NCBI RefSeq assembly: GCF_024437735.1
Contig: NZ_JANFQO010000018.1
Location: 1 to 64,000 of the forward strand
Length of the DNA stretch: 64,000 nt
Direction: 5' to 3'
Origin: Tahibacter harae
GTDB lineage: Bacteria > Pseudomonadota > Gammaproteobacteria > Xanthomonadales > Rhodanobacteraceae
Position 1 is the stretch's first letter, and each line of letters starts with the position of its first letter. A program made the translations under genes and the position numbers. Positions 1 through 9,743 of the stretch are shown here, one piece after another. The notes beneath the pieces are model-generated. The model was not told where the DNA came from. It did no database searches and saw nothing but the letters and a program-made list of their open reading frames with translations.

Positions 1-111
1 CAGCTGAGTCATACAATCGCCACTGGCCACGGCCGGCCTCGATTTGTTGCCTAGACACCAGCAAGTCTGCCGGGTCGGCCGTGTGCCACCCACTCAGTTG
101 GGCGAAGAACC

Positions 112-143
112 AAAAAAAAGCCGCCCTGCCATTGCAGGGCGGC
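112..143 (-). terminator. Rho-independent terminator of the lysyl endopeptidase gene
   Basis: A perfect 10-bp stem (120-129 with 134-143, loop CATT) is followed on the minus strand by eight T residues (complement of A112-119). It lies 46 bases beyond the stop of the leftward protease gene, which it most likely terminates. Confidence 0.85.
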
Positions 144-188
144 CCGGTCAAAGTGCAGGCCCGGCCGCGGAACGGCCGGGCCGCCGCG

Positions 189-2891
189 TCAGCGGACCAC
201 GGCCTCGAAGCCGTTCCTGAAGATCTGGTCCGGCAGGCCCGAGGTACAGGCCGTACCGTAGAACAGACGCACGTCATCCAGCCAGAAGCCGGTGCGCGCA
301 AGCGAGGTATCGCTCTTGAAGCGGAAGCGGAACTTGGCGCTGGTGCCCGCGAAGGCGGACAGATCGACGCTGGAGCGGATCCAGGCCGTGTTGAAATCGC
401 CGTGCCAGGCGGTGCGCGCACCGAACGCGCCGTTGGCGTTCATCGCGCCGTTGTAGCCGCCGCTGAGGAAGCGGTTGGCATTGGCCGGGACCGCGCCCTG
501 GGCGTCGAGGATGTCGGTCCAGGTGGTGCCGCCGTCCAGCGAGTACTCCAGCAAGGTGCCGTCGTAGCCGGCCTCGGTGAAGTAGCGGATGTAGAACTCC
601 AGCGTGGTGTCCGGCGCGTTCGGCACGGTGATCGCATTGTTCAAGGTCAGGAAGCGCTCGCTGACATTGTTCGGATCCGGCACGAAGAACGAGCTGGTCG
701 GCGAATTCGCCTGGGTGGTCACCACCGCCCAGTTGGCGCCGACGCTGCCGGTGCCGGTCGCAGTCCAGTTGACCAGGCCGGCTTCGGCGTTGTCGCTGAA
801 CACGTTGCTGTCGGGACCGGACGGCGTAGCGCTCTTGCGTTCCGTATTGGCGTCTTCCAGGCCGGCCGCGCACAGGCCCGCGCCGCTGCCGTCGGAGCTT
901 TCCGCGTGCACGATGTACTGGTACGCATTGCCGCCGCCGACCGTCGTGTCGGTGAAGCTGGTGCCTGTGACGCAGCTCTGCACCAGGGTGGCCGCCGACG
1001 GGGTGAAGCCCGGCGTGGTCGAGCGGTAGACGTTGTAGCGCACGGTGCCGCCGCCGCCGCAGTTGGGGGTGGCCGCCGACCAGCTCAGGTTGACCGAGCA
1101 GGCGGCAGCGCCGGCGTTGGTCGCACTGGCAAGGCCGGCGAACGTCGGCGGCAGCGTGCAGGCGCCGGTGGCGGTCGCGCTGGAACAGGTGCTCTGGGCC
1201 GAATCGCAGGGCTGTACGGTGTCGCGCGAGCTGACCTTGTAGCTATAGGTCGTACCGCCGGAAACCGTGCTGTCGACATAGCTGGTGCCCGAGGTCACTT
1301 CGGCGATCTGCGTATAGGCCGAGCCCGGGCAGGCGCCGATGGAGCGGAAGACGCGGTAGGTGGTGATGCCCGACACCGCGGTCCAGTTCACCGTGATGGC
1401 GTTGGGCGCGGTCGCCGTGGCGGTCACGTTGGTGGGTTCGGCCGGCGCGGTGCATTCGCCGCGGCCGTCGATGAAGTCCGGATTGGCGCCGCCCGGGTCG
1501 AGGTAGCTCTTGACCGCGGTCGTCGGCGTGCCCAGGCCGTCCCAGGCATGGGCGAGCTTGCCGTAGAAATCGGACAGGTCGGCACCGGTGGCGCCGCAGG
1601 CGGACGGACCGCCCGAGAGCACACCGATCAGGCGCTGGCTGGCGTTGTACAGCGGCGAGCCGGAGGAACCAGGCTCGGTCACGCTGGGCGGAACCGTAGA
1701 GCCGGCCGGGAAGTTCGGCAGCAGCGGCGGCGTCGGATCCCAGAACGGATGCCAGTGCACGCCCGCAGCGCCGGAGATATCGCCGGTCTGCATGGTGGCT
1801 TCGACGAAGGTGATGCGCTTTTCGTCGACGCCCGGGTGATGGATGGACGCGCACAAGCCTACGGTCGAGGCCGGATCCGACGGATTGGTGCAGACCGGAT
1901 CGACATTGCGGCGGTCCCAGCCGGCCCAGTACAGATTGAAGGCCGGATTGGCCGGCTGCAGGAACTCCAGCAAGGTGAAGTCGGAACGGTTGCCGGCCGG
2001 CGCCGAGCCCGAGAACGGGTTCGCCGTCTGGGCGAGGAAGCGCACGCCGGTGCTGGTGGTGGACGGACGCGGCACGACCTGGCCGCTGGCGCTGGAACCC
2101 GGACGGCGGCAGGTGGCCGATTCATAGTTCCAGTACGCCACCAGGGTGGCGCCGATCGAGTCGCTGCTGACGCCGCAATGGGTCGCGGTGGCGAACAGCA
2201 TGCGCTTGTCGTTGGCGGTGTTGTTCACCAGCGAACCGGTACAGGTATCCGTGCCGCCGACGGTATAGGCCGCGACCGCGCGGCGCGGGTTGTTCCAGGG
2301 GTCGCCGGCGCTGAGGCAGGCCACGTCGGTGTTGCAGGCGCCGGACTTGCAGTGCTTGGCGGTGGCGCCGAAACCGCGATAGCCGTGGCCGATGCGCACG
2401 ATGCCGAACTTCAGCGCAGCCATCTGGGCGGCCGGTACGGTCAGCTTGATGATGGCCGAATCGCCCTTGAGCACCGGGGTCCAGAATGCATCGGCCGGGT
2501 TGTTTTCGCTGGCCGTGTACGGTCCCAGCTTGCCCAGCCCTTCCTGCCTGGACAGGATCAGCAGGCTGGCGCCGTCGGGCAGGTGGAAGGGCTGGAAGCC
2601 GAAGTTCAGGTGCGCCGCGTCCGGCGTATCCACTTCAAAGGTCCAGGTGTTATTGCCGTCGGCATCGACTTCCCAGGTGCCGTGGGCGGCGGTGTTGATG
2701 GATACATCGTGCGGTATGGCAAAACGGTATTTGCCGATGCCTTTCACATCGCCTAACTGGTCTTCCTGAGCGACCCTGTCCATGTCCAGGGCGTCGAAAG
2801 TCATCTTGGTTTTGTCCGCCGACAACCCGGCGGCGCCTGCGTGGCCCCACGCAATCGCCAGCACCAGGCCGGCACTCAATACTTTGCGCAC
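189..2891 (-). CDS. Secreted lysyl endopeptidase (Achromobacter protease I family) with FN3 and jelly-roll modules
   Basis: A 900-residue exported serine protease that should cleave after lysine. Residues 1-21 form a signal peptide ending AGA. A propeptide precedes the S1-type catalytic domain (about 205-475). Catalytic His238 lies in ATATHCG, Asp304 in NRSDFTLLE and Ser410 in EPGSSGSP. Counting from the active Ser by the spacing known for Achromobacter protease I, Asp441 in LSDFYG falls on the lysine-specificity Asp225 of that enzyme. The position of its His210 is Ser here (VLSGG instead of QLHGG). Two fibronectin-III-like repeats follow (about 482-690), then a MAM/jelly-roll-like module (about 697-885) resembling the one in the subtilase at 50000-53377. 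The protein ends with DQIFRNGFE, four residues before the C-terminus, a tail shared with two other secreted enzymes here. It is monocistronic and has its own terminator. Family assignment is strong; exact specificity is inferred. Confidence 0.9.
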   Translation of the reverse strand: MRKVLSAGLVLAIAWGHAGAAGLSADKTKMTFDALDMDRVAQEDQLGDVKGIGKYRFAIPHDVSINTAAHGTWEVDADGNNTWTFEVDTPDAAHLNFGFQPFHLPDGASLLILSRQEGLGKLGPYTASENNPADAFWTPVLKGDSAIIKLTVPAAQMAALKFGIVRIGHGYRGFGATAKHCKSGACNTDVACLSAGDPWNNPRRAVAAYTVGGTDTCTGSLVNNTANDKRMLFATATHCGVSSDSIGATLVAYWNYESATCRRPGSSASGQVVPRPSTTSTGVRFLAQTANPFSGSAPAGNRSDFTLLEFLQPANPAFNLYWAGWDRRNVDPVCTNPSDPASTVGLCASIHHPGVDEKRITFVEATMQTGDISGAAGVHWHPFWDPTPPLLPNFPAGSTVPPSVTEPGSSGSPLYNASQRLIGVLSGGPSACGATGADLSDFYGKLAHAWDGLGTPTTAVKSYLDPGGANPDFIDGRGECTAPAEPTNVTATATAPNAITVNWTAVSGITTYRVFRSIGACPGSAYTQIAEVTSGTSYVDSTVSGGTTYSYKVSSRDTVQPCDSAQSTCSSATATGACTLPPTFAGLASATNAGAAACSVNLSWSAATPNCGGGGTVRYNVYRSTTPGFTPSAATLVQSCVTGTSFTDTTVGGGNAYQYIVHAESSDGSGAGLCAAGLEDANTERKSATPSGPDSNVFSDNAEAGLVNWTATGTGSVGANWAVVTTQANSPTSSFFVPDPNNVSERFLTLNNAITVPNAPDTTLEFYIRYFTEAGYDGTLLEYSLDGGTTWTDILDAQGAVPANANRFLSGGYNGAMNANGAFGARTAWHGDFNTAWIRSSVDLSAFAGTSAKFRFRFKSDTSLARTGFWLDDVRLFYGTACTSGLPDQIFRNGFEAVVR

Positions 2892-3236
2892 AGTCTTTAC
2901 TCCTTAGCGGTTGACTTGCGTCACCGTCCCCCTGAAGTAACTCGCACGGTGCGTCCAGCGGATGGGTCTGGACTTGCTTGCCGACGCGCTCGGCACCCCT
3001 GCAACGAGGCGTTCGGCCCGGGGATTATGGATAGGGAAACGCGCGGAGTATTTCCGGCTGGAGGCGTGTTTTTTCTACGCCCGCCGGCCTATCGCAAAGC
3101 ACGGAAACTAGTCTTTCGGACGGGCGCAGCGGCCCAACGGGAAAACCACAAGGGGAAAAGTGAGCACAGTTTCACAAATAGGAAACGGCCGTGCCCGTTG
3201 CACGCATCCCAATCCCGGATCACCAATCCCGACAAT

Positions 3237-3269
3237 AAAAAAACCCGCCGCAGCGGACTGCGGCGGGTT
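3237..3269 (-). terminator. Orphan rho-independent terminator divergent from cysJ
   Basis: A perfect 12-bp stem (3242-3253 with 3258-3269, loop CGGA) is followed on the minus strand by a run of seven T residues. On the plus strand no T-run follows, so it acts leftward. The only room for a leftward transcript is the stretch up to about 3480, which lacks a convincing coding gene. It may end a small RNA or act as a roadblock. Confidence 0.7.
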
Positions 3270-3469
3270 CCCTCCCGGCAGACTCTTGGGCCTGCGCCCG
3301 CGCATTGTCGCCGGCACGGCGCCGCGGTCACGCCGCGCTGCAGCAGGCTGGCGGGCCCGACAGGGTTTGCGGGCCGCCGCGGCGGGCACATATCCCCCCG
3401 GCATAACCGAATAACCCCCCATCCTTTCCTGGCCGCCATGGGCGCGCCTAGCATGCCTGATTACAGGGC

Positions 3470-3485
3470 GTTTAGACGTCCAAAC
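3470..3485. promoter_or_regulatory. 16-bp palindrome ahead of cysJ, candidate operator
   Basis: GTTTAGACGTCCAAAC matches its own reverse complement at 14 of 16 positions and ends 17 bases before the preferred cysJ start. The core AGACGTC resembles the enterobacterial MetJ met box (AGACGTCT). MetJ is not expected in Lysobacterales, where an ArsR-type methionine regulator called SamR has been proposed from comparative genomics. Its exact motif is not something I can confirm here. The position fits a repressor site controlling the sulfate reduction operon. Confidence 0.45.
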
Positions 3486-3502
3486 GACTCAGGATGACGC
3501 CC

Positions 3503-5311
3503 ATGTCCGCGACCCCCGCCCTGCCCCTGATCCCGCTGCCCGAAAGCAAGGCCGGCGAGCTTTCCCGCCTGGTGGAAGGCCTGGACGCCAGCGCCCTGTG
3601 GTGGTTGTCCGGCTATGCCGCCGGCCTCGCCAGCCAGCCCGGCGGCGTGGCCCGGGCCGTGTCCGCGGCGCTGGCCCGGGAACCGGTCAACCTGCCGCGC
3701 CTGAGCGTGGTCTACGGCAGCCAGACCGGCAATGCCAAGCGCCTGGCCGAGCAGTTCGCCAGGACGGCCGAGACCGCCGGCCTGCAGGTGCGCCTGCTGC
3801 GCGCCGACGCCTACCCCACCCGCGAACTCAAGAACGAGCGCCTGCTGGTCGTGGTCATCAGCACCCAGGGCGACGGCGATCCGCCGGACGACGCCCGCGG
3901 CTTCGTCGAATTCGTGCTCGGCAAGCGCGCGCCGCAGCTGGCCGAACTCAAGTTCGGCGTGCTCGGCCTGGGCGACAGCAGCTATCCCAAGTTCTGCGAG
4001 ATCGGCCGCCTGCTGGACGAACGCCTGGCCGAGCTGGGCGCCAGCCGCCTGCTCGACCGCGCCGAGGCCGACGTGGATTTCGACCGCGTCGCCAGGCCCT
4101 GGGCCGAGCGCGCCCTGCAGGTCGCGCGCGAACAGCTCAAGGCGCATGCGCCCCTGGCCACGGTCACGCCGCTGCGCCCGGCCGCGGCCGCCGCCGGCTG
4201 GACCCGCGAGAAGCCGTTCAGCGCCGAAGTCATCGCCAACCAGCGCCTGACCGGCCGCGGCAGCGACAAGGACATCCGCCATATCGAGCTGTCGCTGGAA
4301 GGCGCCAGCCTGCACTACGAACCCGGCGATGCGCTGGGCCTGTGGCCGCGCAATCCGCCGGCCCTGGTCGACGCGGTGCTGGAGACCCTGCAGCTGGACG
4401 GCAATGCGCCGGTCAGCGTGGACGAACTCACCCAGCCGCTGCGCCTGTGGCTGAGCGAACACCGCGAACTGACCCGCCTCTCGCGCCCGCTGCTGGCCCA
4501 GCACGCCGCCCTGGCCGGCAGTGCGGATCTGAACCGCCTGCTGTCGCCCGAGCATTCCGCCCAGCTGCAGAAAATCCTCGCCGACTACCAGATCATCGAC
4601 CTGCTGCGCAGCTGGCCGGCATCCTGGTCGGCCGAGGAACTCGTCGCCGCGCTGCGCCCGCTGACGCCGCGGCTGTATTCCATCGCCTCCAGCCGCAGCG
4701 TGGTCGGCGACGAAGCCCACCTCACCGTCGCCCATGTCGCCTACGAGGCTTTCGGCAGCACCCACTGGGGCGCAGCCTCGCACTACCTGGCCAGCCGCGA
4801 GGAAGCCGCGCGCGTGCCGGTGTTCATCGAGCACAACGAGCGTTTCCGCCTGCCGCGCGACAGCTCCCGCGACGTGATCATGATTGGCCCCGGCACCGGC
4901 GTGGCGCCGTTCCGCGGCTTCGTGCAGGAACGCGCCGCCACCGGCGCGGCCGGCCGCAACTGGCTGCTGTTCGGCAACCCGCATTTCCGCAGCGATTTCC
5001 TCTACCAGACCGAATGGCAGGAGGCGCTGAAGAAAGGCAGCCTGAATCGCCTCGATCTCGCCTTCTCGCGCGACCAGGCGGAAAAAATCTACGTGCAGCA
5101 CCGCCTGGCCGAACACGGCGCTGAGCTGTATCGCTGGCTGGAGAACGGCGCCCACCTCTACGTCTGCGGCGACGCCACGCGCATGGCCAGGGATGTGCAC
5201 GAAGCCCTGATCGAAGTTGCCGTCAGCCACGGCGGCAAGAGCCGCGAGGACGCGGTCGAGTATGTGAACCAGTTGCAGCAGCAGGGCCGCTACGCCCGGG
5301 ACGTGTATTGA
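3503..5311 (+). CDS. cysJ: Assimilatory sulfite reductase (NADPH) flavoprotein alpha subunit
   Basis: It carries electrons from NADPH through FAD and FMN to the hemoprotein CysI, which reduces sulfite to sulfide in the cytoplasm. About 602 residues, the usual CysJ length. A flavodoxin-like FMN domain comes first ([16 protein letters not shown] near residue 73), then an FAD-binding domain (RLYSIASS) and an NADPH-binding domain ([19 protein letters not shown]). The C-terminus [11 protein letters not shown] is typical of CysJ. An in-frame ATG also exists at 3494. I prefer 3503 because the AGGA at 3491-3494 is then correctly spaced, whereas for 3494 it would overlap the start codon. It is first in an operon with cysI one base downstream. 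A palindromic site lies just upstream. Confidence 0.95.
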   Translation: MSATPALPLIPLPESKAGELSRLVEGLDASALWWLSGYAAGLASQPGGVARAVSAALAREPVNLPRLSVVYGSQTGNAKRLAEQFARTAETAGLQVRLLRADAYPTRELKNERLLVVVISTQGDGDPPDDARGFVEFVLGKRAPQLAELKFGVLGLGDSSYPKFCEIGRLLDERLAELGASRLLDRAEADVDFDRVARPWAERALQVAREQLKAHAPLATVTPLRPAAAAAGWTREKPFSAEVIANQRLTGRGSDKDIRHIELSLEGASLHYEPGDALGLWPRNPPALVDAVLETLQLDGNAPVSVDELTQPLRLWLSEHRELTRLSRPLLAQHAALAGSADLNRLLSPEHSAQLQKILADYQIIDLLRSWPASWSAEELVAALRPLTPRLYSIASSRSVVGDEAHLTVAHVAYEAFGSTHWGAASHYLASREEAARVPVFIEHNERFRLPRDSSRDVIMIGPGTGVAPFRGFVQERAATGAAGRNWLLFGNPHFRSDFLYQTEWQEALKKGSLNRLDLAFSRDQAEKIYVQHRLAEHGAELYRWLENGAHLYVCGDATRMARDVHEALIEVAVSHGGKSREDAVEYVNQLQQQGRYARDVY

Positions 5312-5312
5312 G

Positions 5313-7001
5313 ATGAGTGCCACCCTTTCCGCCAACGAGAAGCTCAAGGCAGACAGCAATCTGCTGCGCGGCACGCTCAAGCAAAGCCTGGCCGACGCCC
5401 ACACCGGCAGCCTGCGCGAAAACGACCAGGTACTGCTCAAGTTCCACGGCAGCTACCAGCAGGACGACCGCGACCTGCGCGAGGAACGCCGCCTGCAGAA
5501 GCTGGAGCCCGACTACAGTTTCATGATCCGCACGCGCACGCCCGGCGGCGTCGCCACGCCGCAGCAGTGGCTGCAGCTGGACGCCATCGCCACGCGCTAC
5601 GCCACCGGCGGGCTGCGCCTCACCACGCGCCAGGCCTTCCAGTTCCACGGCGTGATAAAGCGCGAGCTGAAGGCCACGCTGGCAGCGATCAACGCCAGCC
5701 TGATCGACACCATCGCCGCCTGCGGCGACGTCAACCGCAACGTGCTGTCGGCGGCCAATCCGCTGCTGTCGCCGGTGCACGGCGTGGTCTACGAACAGGC
5801 CAAGGCACTGTCGGCGTATTTCCTGCCCAAGACCCGCGCCTATTACGAAATCTGGCTGGACGAGGAACAGGTCGCCGGCACGCCGGAGGAGGAAACCATC
5901 TACGGTGCGACCTACCTGCCGCGCAAGTTCAAGACCGCCTTCGCCGTGCCGCCGCTCAACGACGTGGACGTGTTCGCCAACGATCTGGGCTTCATCGCCA
6001 TCATCGAGAACGGCGCCGTAGCCGGCTACAACGTCACGGCCGGCGGCGGCCTGGGCGCCACCCACGGCGATGCCAACACCTATCCGCGCCTGGCCGACGT
6101 GCTCGGCTTCGTCACGCCAGACGAAGTCATCGCCGTGGCCGAAGCGGTGCTGACCACCCAGCGCGACTGGGGCAACCGCAGCGACCGCAAGCGCTCGCGC
6201 CTGAAATACACCATCGACGACCGCGGCCTGGATGCGTTCAAGGCCGAAGTGGAACGCCGCCTGGGCCATGCCCTCGCGCCGGCACGGGAATTCCATTTCG
6301 ACCACAACGGCGACCGCTTCGGCTGGGTGCAGGGCCAGGACGGCGACTGGCACCTGACTCTGCGCATCGAAGCCGGCCGCGTGCTGGACCGCGGCCCGCG
6401 CCGCCTGCTCAGCGGCCTGCGCGAGATCGCGCGCATCCATGTGGGCGATTTCCGCCTGACCGGCAACCAGAACCTCGTCATCGCGCGCGTACCGCCGGCG
6501 CTCAAGCCGCGCATCGACGCCCTGGTCGAGGAATACGGCCTGGATCTCTACCGCAGCGCCAGGCCGCTGCACCTGGCCGCGCTGGCCTGCGTCGCGCTGC
6601 CGACCTGCGCGCTGGCCATGGCCGAGGCCGAACGCTATCTGCCCGAACTGGTGGAAAAGCTGGAACAGCGCCTGGCCGCGCACGGCCTGCTGGATGCGCC
6701 CATCCACCTGCGCATCTCCGGCTGCCCCAACGGCTGCTCGCGGCCCTACCTGGGCGAGATCGCCCTGGTCGGCAAGGCGCCGGGCCGCTACAACCTGATG
6801 CTGGGCGCCGACCACCGCGGCCAGCGCCTGAACCGCCTGCACAAAGAAAACATTGCAGAAATGGAAATCCTGGAAACAGTGGACGCGCTGTTCGGCCGCT
6901 ACGCCGCCGAGCGCGAGGCCGAGGAACGGTTCGGCGATTTCCTGGTGCGCAGCGGCATCGTCGCCGCCAAGCCGGGCATCGCCCTGGAGGTAAGGACATG
7001 A
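5313..7001 (+). CDS. cysI: Assimilatory sulfite reductase hemoprotein beta subunit
   Basis: A 562-residue siroheme/4Fe-4S enzyme that reduces sulfite to sulfide by six electrons, partnered with CysJ. The four cluster ligands are visible as Cys426-x5-Cys432 and Cys471-x3-Cys475 ([19 protein letters not shown]). Other family motifs include TRQAFQFHG and CGDVNRNV. The start codon lies one base after the cysJ stop, and the last codons overlap cysH by four bases (ATGA), so translation of the three genes is probably coupled. Confidence 0.96.
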   Translation: MSATLSANEKLKADSNLLRGTLKQSLADAHTGSLRENDQVLLKFHGSYQQDDRDLREERRLQKLEPDYSFMIRTRTPGGVATPQQWLQLDAIATRYATGGLRLTTRQAFQFHGVIKRELKATLAAINASLIDTIAACGDVNRNVLSAANPLLSPVHGVVYEQAKALSAYFLPKTRAYYEIWLDEEQVAGTPEEETIYGATYLPRKFKTAFAVPPLNDVDVFANDLGFIAIIENGAVAGYNVTAGGGLGATHGDANTYPRLADVLGFVTPDEVIAVAEAVLTTQRDWGNRSDRKRSRLKYTIDDRGLDAFKAEVERRLGHALAPAREFHFDHNGDRFGWVQGQDGDWHLTLRIEAGRVLDRGPRRLLSGLREIARIHVGDFRLTGNQNLVIARVPPALKPRIDALVEEYGLDLYRSARPLHLAALACVALPTCALAMAEAERYLPELVEKLEQRLAAHGLLDAPIHLRISGCPNGCSRPYLGEIALVGKAPGRYNLMLGADHRGQRLNRLHKENIAEMEILETVDALFGRYAAEREAEERFGDFLVRSGIVAAKPGIALEVRT

Positions 7002-7720
7002 GCTTTCCCGATCTGCTGAGCGCCGCCGAAGACGCCCGCGCCCTGGCCGAACTCAATCAGAAACTGGAAGCGCTGCCGGCCGAGGAGCGCGTGGCCTGGG
7101 CCCTGGCCACGCTGCCGCAGAGCCGCGCCCTGTCCTCCTCCTTCGGCGCCCAGTCGGCGGCTTCGCTGCACCTCATCACGCGCCAGACGCCGGATATCCC
7201 GGTCATCCTGATCGACACCGGCTACCTGTTCCCGGAAACCTACCGCTTTGCGGACGAGCTGGCCCAGCGCCTGCAGCTCAACCTCAAGGTCTACCGCCCG
7301 AACATCAGCCGCGCCTGGATGGAGGCGCGCCACGGCAAGCTGTGGGAAAAGGGCGTGGAAGGCATCGACCAGTACAACGCCCTGCGCAAGGTCGAGCCCA
7401 TGCGCCGCGCGCTGGACGACCTGGCCGTGCGCACCTGGTTCGCCGGCCTGCGCCGCGCCCAGGCGCGCACGCGCAGCGAGGCCCAGGTGCTGGAACTGCG
7501 CAACGGCCGCTGGAAGTTCCAGCCGCTGGTGGACTGGAGCGATCGCGATATCTACGTCTACCTGCAGCGCTACGACCTGCCCTACCACCCGCTGTGGGAC
7601 GAAGGCTATGTCTCCATCGGCGACACCCACACCACCGCGCGCTGGGAAGCCGGCATGAACGAGGAAGACACGCGCTTTTTCGGCCTGAAGCGGGAGTGCG
7701 GCATCCATGTCGACATCTGA
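6998..7720 (+). CDS. cysH: Phosphoadenosine phosphosulfate (PAPS) reductase
   Basis: A 240-residue thioredoxin-dependent enzyme that reduces PAPS to sulfite. The N-terminal part has the [14 protein letters not shown] nucleotide-binding stretch and [10 protein letters not shown]. The catalytic cysteine is Cys234 in the C-terminal KRECGIH. The paired cysteines that bind a 4Fe-4S cluster in APS reductases are absent, so PAPS rather than APS is the likely substrate. That agrees with an APS kinase encoded next door. The ATG overlaps the cysI stop codon in ATGA, with AAGGA as ribosome binding site. Confidence 0.95.
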   Translation: MSFPDLLSAAEDARALAELNQKLEALPAEERVAWALATLPQSRALSSSFGAQSAASLHLITRQTPDIPVILIDTGYLFPETYRFADELAQRLQLNLKVYRPNISRAWMEARHGKLWEKGVEGIDQYNALRKVEPMRRALDDLAVRTWFAGLRRAQARTRSEAQVLELRNGRWKFQPLVDWSDRDIYVYLQRYDLPYHPLWDEGYVSIGDTHTTARWEAGMNEEDTRFFGLKRECGIHVDI

Positions 7721-7893
7721 ACGCGCCCGCCAGCTCGCGCTGGCGCGATGTTGCCGCAACGCCTGATTCACGGCGGCGCAACGCGCCGCCGCCCGCAGGT
7801 TCCAGCGGCCCCGCGCCGCCCATCTCCCCAGATCAGGCACCGGCCGCCGCCGGCGCCACGGGCGAACCCCGCGCCCGCACAAGGAAAACACCC

Positions 7894-9648
7894 ATGTCCA
7901 CCAATACCGCCACCGCCCTGGACAGCGTCTACCAGGACAGCCTCAATCCGCCGCACGGCGGCGAGCTGAAGGAACTCTACCTGCCCGCCGAACAGGCCGA
8001 GGCGCTCAAGCAGCACAGCGCCACCTTGCCCGGCTGGGACCTGAGCCAGCGCCAGCTGTGCGACCTGGAGCTGCTGCTCAACGGCGCGTTCTCGCCGCTG
8101 ACCGGCTTCCTCACCCGCCGCGACTACGACCGCGTCGTGCGCGAGCTGCGCCTGGCCGACGGTACGCTGTGGCCCATCCCGATCACGCTGGACGTGAGCG
8201 AGGCCTTCGCCGCGTCCATCCAGGTCGGCAGCGACATCGCCCTGCGCGACGTGCAGGGCGTGCCGCTGGCCGTGCTCACGGTGGAAGACATCTACTTCCC
8301 GGACAAGCTGGTCGAGGCGCGCGAAGTCTTCGGCACCACCGACGTCACCCATCCCGGCGTGGCCGACCTGCTCCAGCGCAGCAACCCGGTCTACCTCGGC
8401 GGCACCCTGCGCGGCATACAGCCGCCGCAGCACTATGACTTCGCCGAGCTGCGCGACACGCCGCGCAGCCTGCGCGAAACCTTCGCGCGCCAGGGCTGGA
8501 GCACCATCGTCGCGTTCCAGACGCGCAATCCCATGCACCGCGCCCACCGCGAGCTGACCCTGCGCGCGGCCGAGCAGGTCGGCGCCAAGCTGCTGATCCA
8601 GCCGGTGGTCGGCCGCACCAAGCCCGGCGACGTGGATCACTTCACCCGCGTGCGCTGCTACCGCGCCCTGCTCAAGCACTATCCGAAGAACGATGCCGCG
8701 CTGTCGCTGCTGCCGCTGGCCATGCGCATGGGCGGCCCGCGCGAAGCCGTGTGGCACGCCATCATCCGCAAGAATTACGGCGCCTCGCATTTCATCATCG
8801 GCCGCGACCATGCCGGCCCGGGCAACGATGCCAGCGGCAAGCCGTTCTACGATCCCTTCGCTGCGCAGGAACTGCTCGCGCGCCACCAGCAGGAAATCGG
8901 CATCCGCGTAGTGCCGTTCCCGGCCATGGTCTACGTCGCCAACCGCGACACCTACGTACCTTCCACCGAAGTGCGCAAGGATGACGTAGTGCAGGATATC
9001 TCCGGCACCGAACTGCGCCGGCGCCTGGTCACCGGCGAGGAAATCCCGGCCTGGTTCACCTTCCCCGAAGTGGTCGACATCCTGCGCGAACGCTATCCGG
9101 CCGGCGCGCGCAAGGGCGTGGCCCTGCTGTTCACCGGACTTTCCGGCTCGGGCAAGTCGACCCTGGCCGAAGCGGTGATCGCCAAGCTGCTGGAGCGCTC
9201 CAGCCGTTCCATCACCCTGCTCGACGGCGACGAGGTGCGCAAGAACCTTTCCAAGGGCCTGGGCTTCTCGCGCGAGGACCGCATCGCCAATGTCACGCGC
9301 ATAGGCTGGGTGGCCAGCGAGATCGTGCGCCACGGCGGCATCGCGATCTGCGCGCCGATTGCACCGTACGCGGAGACCCGCGCCGAAATCCGCCGCCTGG
9401 TCGAGCAGCACGGCGCCTTCGTGGAAATCCACGTATCCACGCCGATCGAAGTCTGCGAAAGCCGCGACCGCAAGGGCCTCTACGCCCAGGCCCGCGCCGG
9501 CAAGATCCCGCAGTTCACCGGCGTCAGCGATCCGTACGAGGCGCCGGTGTCGCCCGAACTCGCCTTCGACACCAGCAGCGCCGACGCGGGGCAGCTGGCG
9601 AATCAGGTGCTGGCATTCCTGCGCAATCGGGGACTGCTGGAGAATTGA
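7894..9648 (+). CDS. Bifunctional sulfate adenylyltransferase / APS kinase fusion
   Basis: A 584-residue protein that should activate sulfate with ATP to APS and then phosphorylate APS to PAPS, feeding CysH. Residues 1 to about 395 are a homo-oligomeric (Sat/MET3-type) ATP sulfurylase with QTRNPMHRAHRE, GRDHAGPG and FPAMVYV. About 405-575 is an APS kinase with the P-loop GLSGSGKST (near 415), LLDGDEVR and GFSREDR. Many gammaproteobacteria instead use CysD with CysN or a CysNC fusion, so this is a different sulfurylase type. It starts at the ATG preceded by AAGGA. It lies 173 bases after cysH on the same strand and is followed by a strong terminator, so it is probably the last gene of the operon. 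Confidence 0.93.
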   Translation: MSTNTATALDSVYQDSLNPPHGGELKELYLPAEQAEALKQHSATLPGWDLSQRQLCDLELLLNGAFSPLTGFLTRRDYDRVVRELRLADGTLWPIPITLDVSEAFAASIQVGSDIALRDVQGVPLAVLTVEDIYFPDKLVEAREVFGTTDVTHPGVADLLQRSNPVYLGGTLRGIQPPQHYDFAELRDTPRSLRETFARQGWSTIVAFQTRNPMHRAHRELTLRAAEQVGAKLLIQPVVGRTKPGDVDHFTRVRCYRALLKHYPKNDAALSLLPLAMRMGGPREAVWHAIIRKNYGASHFIIGRDHAGPGNDASGKPFYDPFAAQELLARHQQEIGIRVVPFPAMVYVANRDTYVPSTEVRKDDVVQDISGTELRRRLVTGEEIPAWFTFPEVVDILRERYPAGARKGVALLFTGLSGSGKSTLAEAVIAKLLERSSRSITLLDGDEVRKNLSKGLGFSREDRIANVTRIGWVASEIVRHGGIAICAPIAPYAETRAEIRRLVEQHGAFVEIHVSTPIEVCESRDRKGLYAQARAGKIPQFTGVSDPYEAPVSPELAFDTSSADAGQLANQVLAFLRNRGLLEN

Positions 9649-9707
9649 GGCGTTGGCGGGCAGGCCGCGAGTCGCGGCCTGCGGCTTGAAGAATCGAGGC
9701 GCGAAGA

Positions 9708-9743
9708 GCGCGGATAAGCCGGATGGCTTGTCCGCGCTTTTTT
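9708..9743 (+). terminator. Rho-independent terminator of the cys operon
   Basis: A 13-bp stem with one G-U-compatible mismatch (9708-9720 with 9725-9737, loop GGAT) is followed by six T residues (9738-9743). It lies 60 bases after the stop of the sulfurylase-kinase gene. Confidence 0.9.

Larger units (their letters stand above)
2892..3502. other. Divergent intergenic region between protease and cysJ
   Basis: About 600 bases that should hold both divergent promoters. No convincing gene is visible. It contains a minus-strand terminator (3237-3269) with no obvious gene feeding it, a direct repeat on the minus strand (GGTTATTCGGTTATG, near 3400-3420) and a palindrome at 3470-3485. These are listed separately. 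Confidence 0.5.

Noticed and set aside
81-2756. 891-codon open frame on the plus strand, antisense to the lysyl endopeptidase
   Set aside because: The product is an Arg/Gly/Ala/Val-rich sequence without domains, as expected for the antisense frame of a high-GC gene; the opposite strand encodes a well-recognised protease.
3089-3454. 121-codon leftward frame upstream of cysJ
   Set aside because: It reads straight through the intrinsic terminator at 3237-3269 and has no protein-like features.
3470-3485. Palindrome called outright as a MetJ operator
   Set aside because: Only one box is present where MetJ needs tandem boxes, and MetJ is not expected in this order; kept only as a candidate operator of unknown factor.
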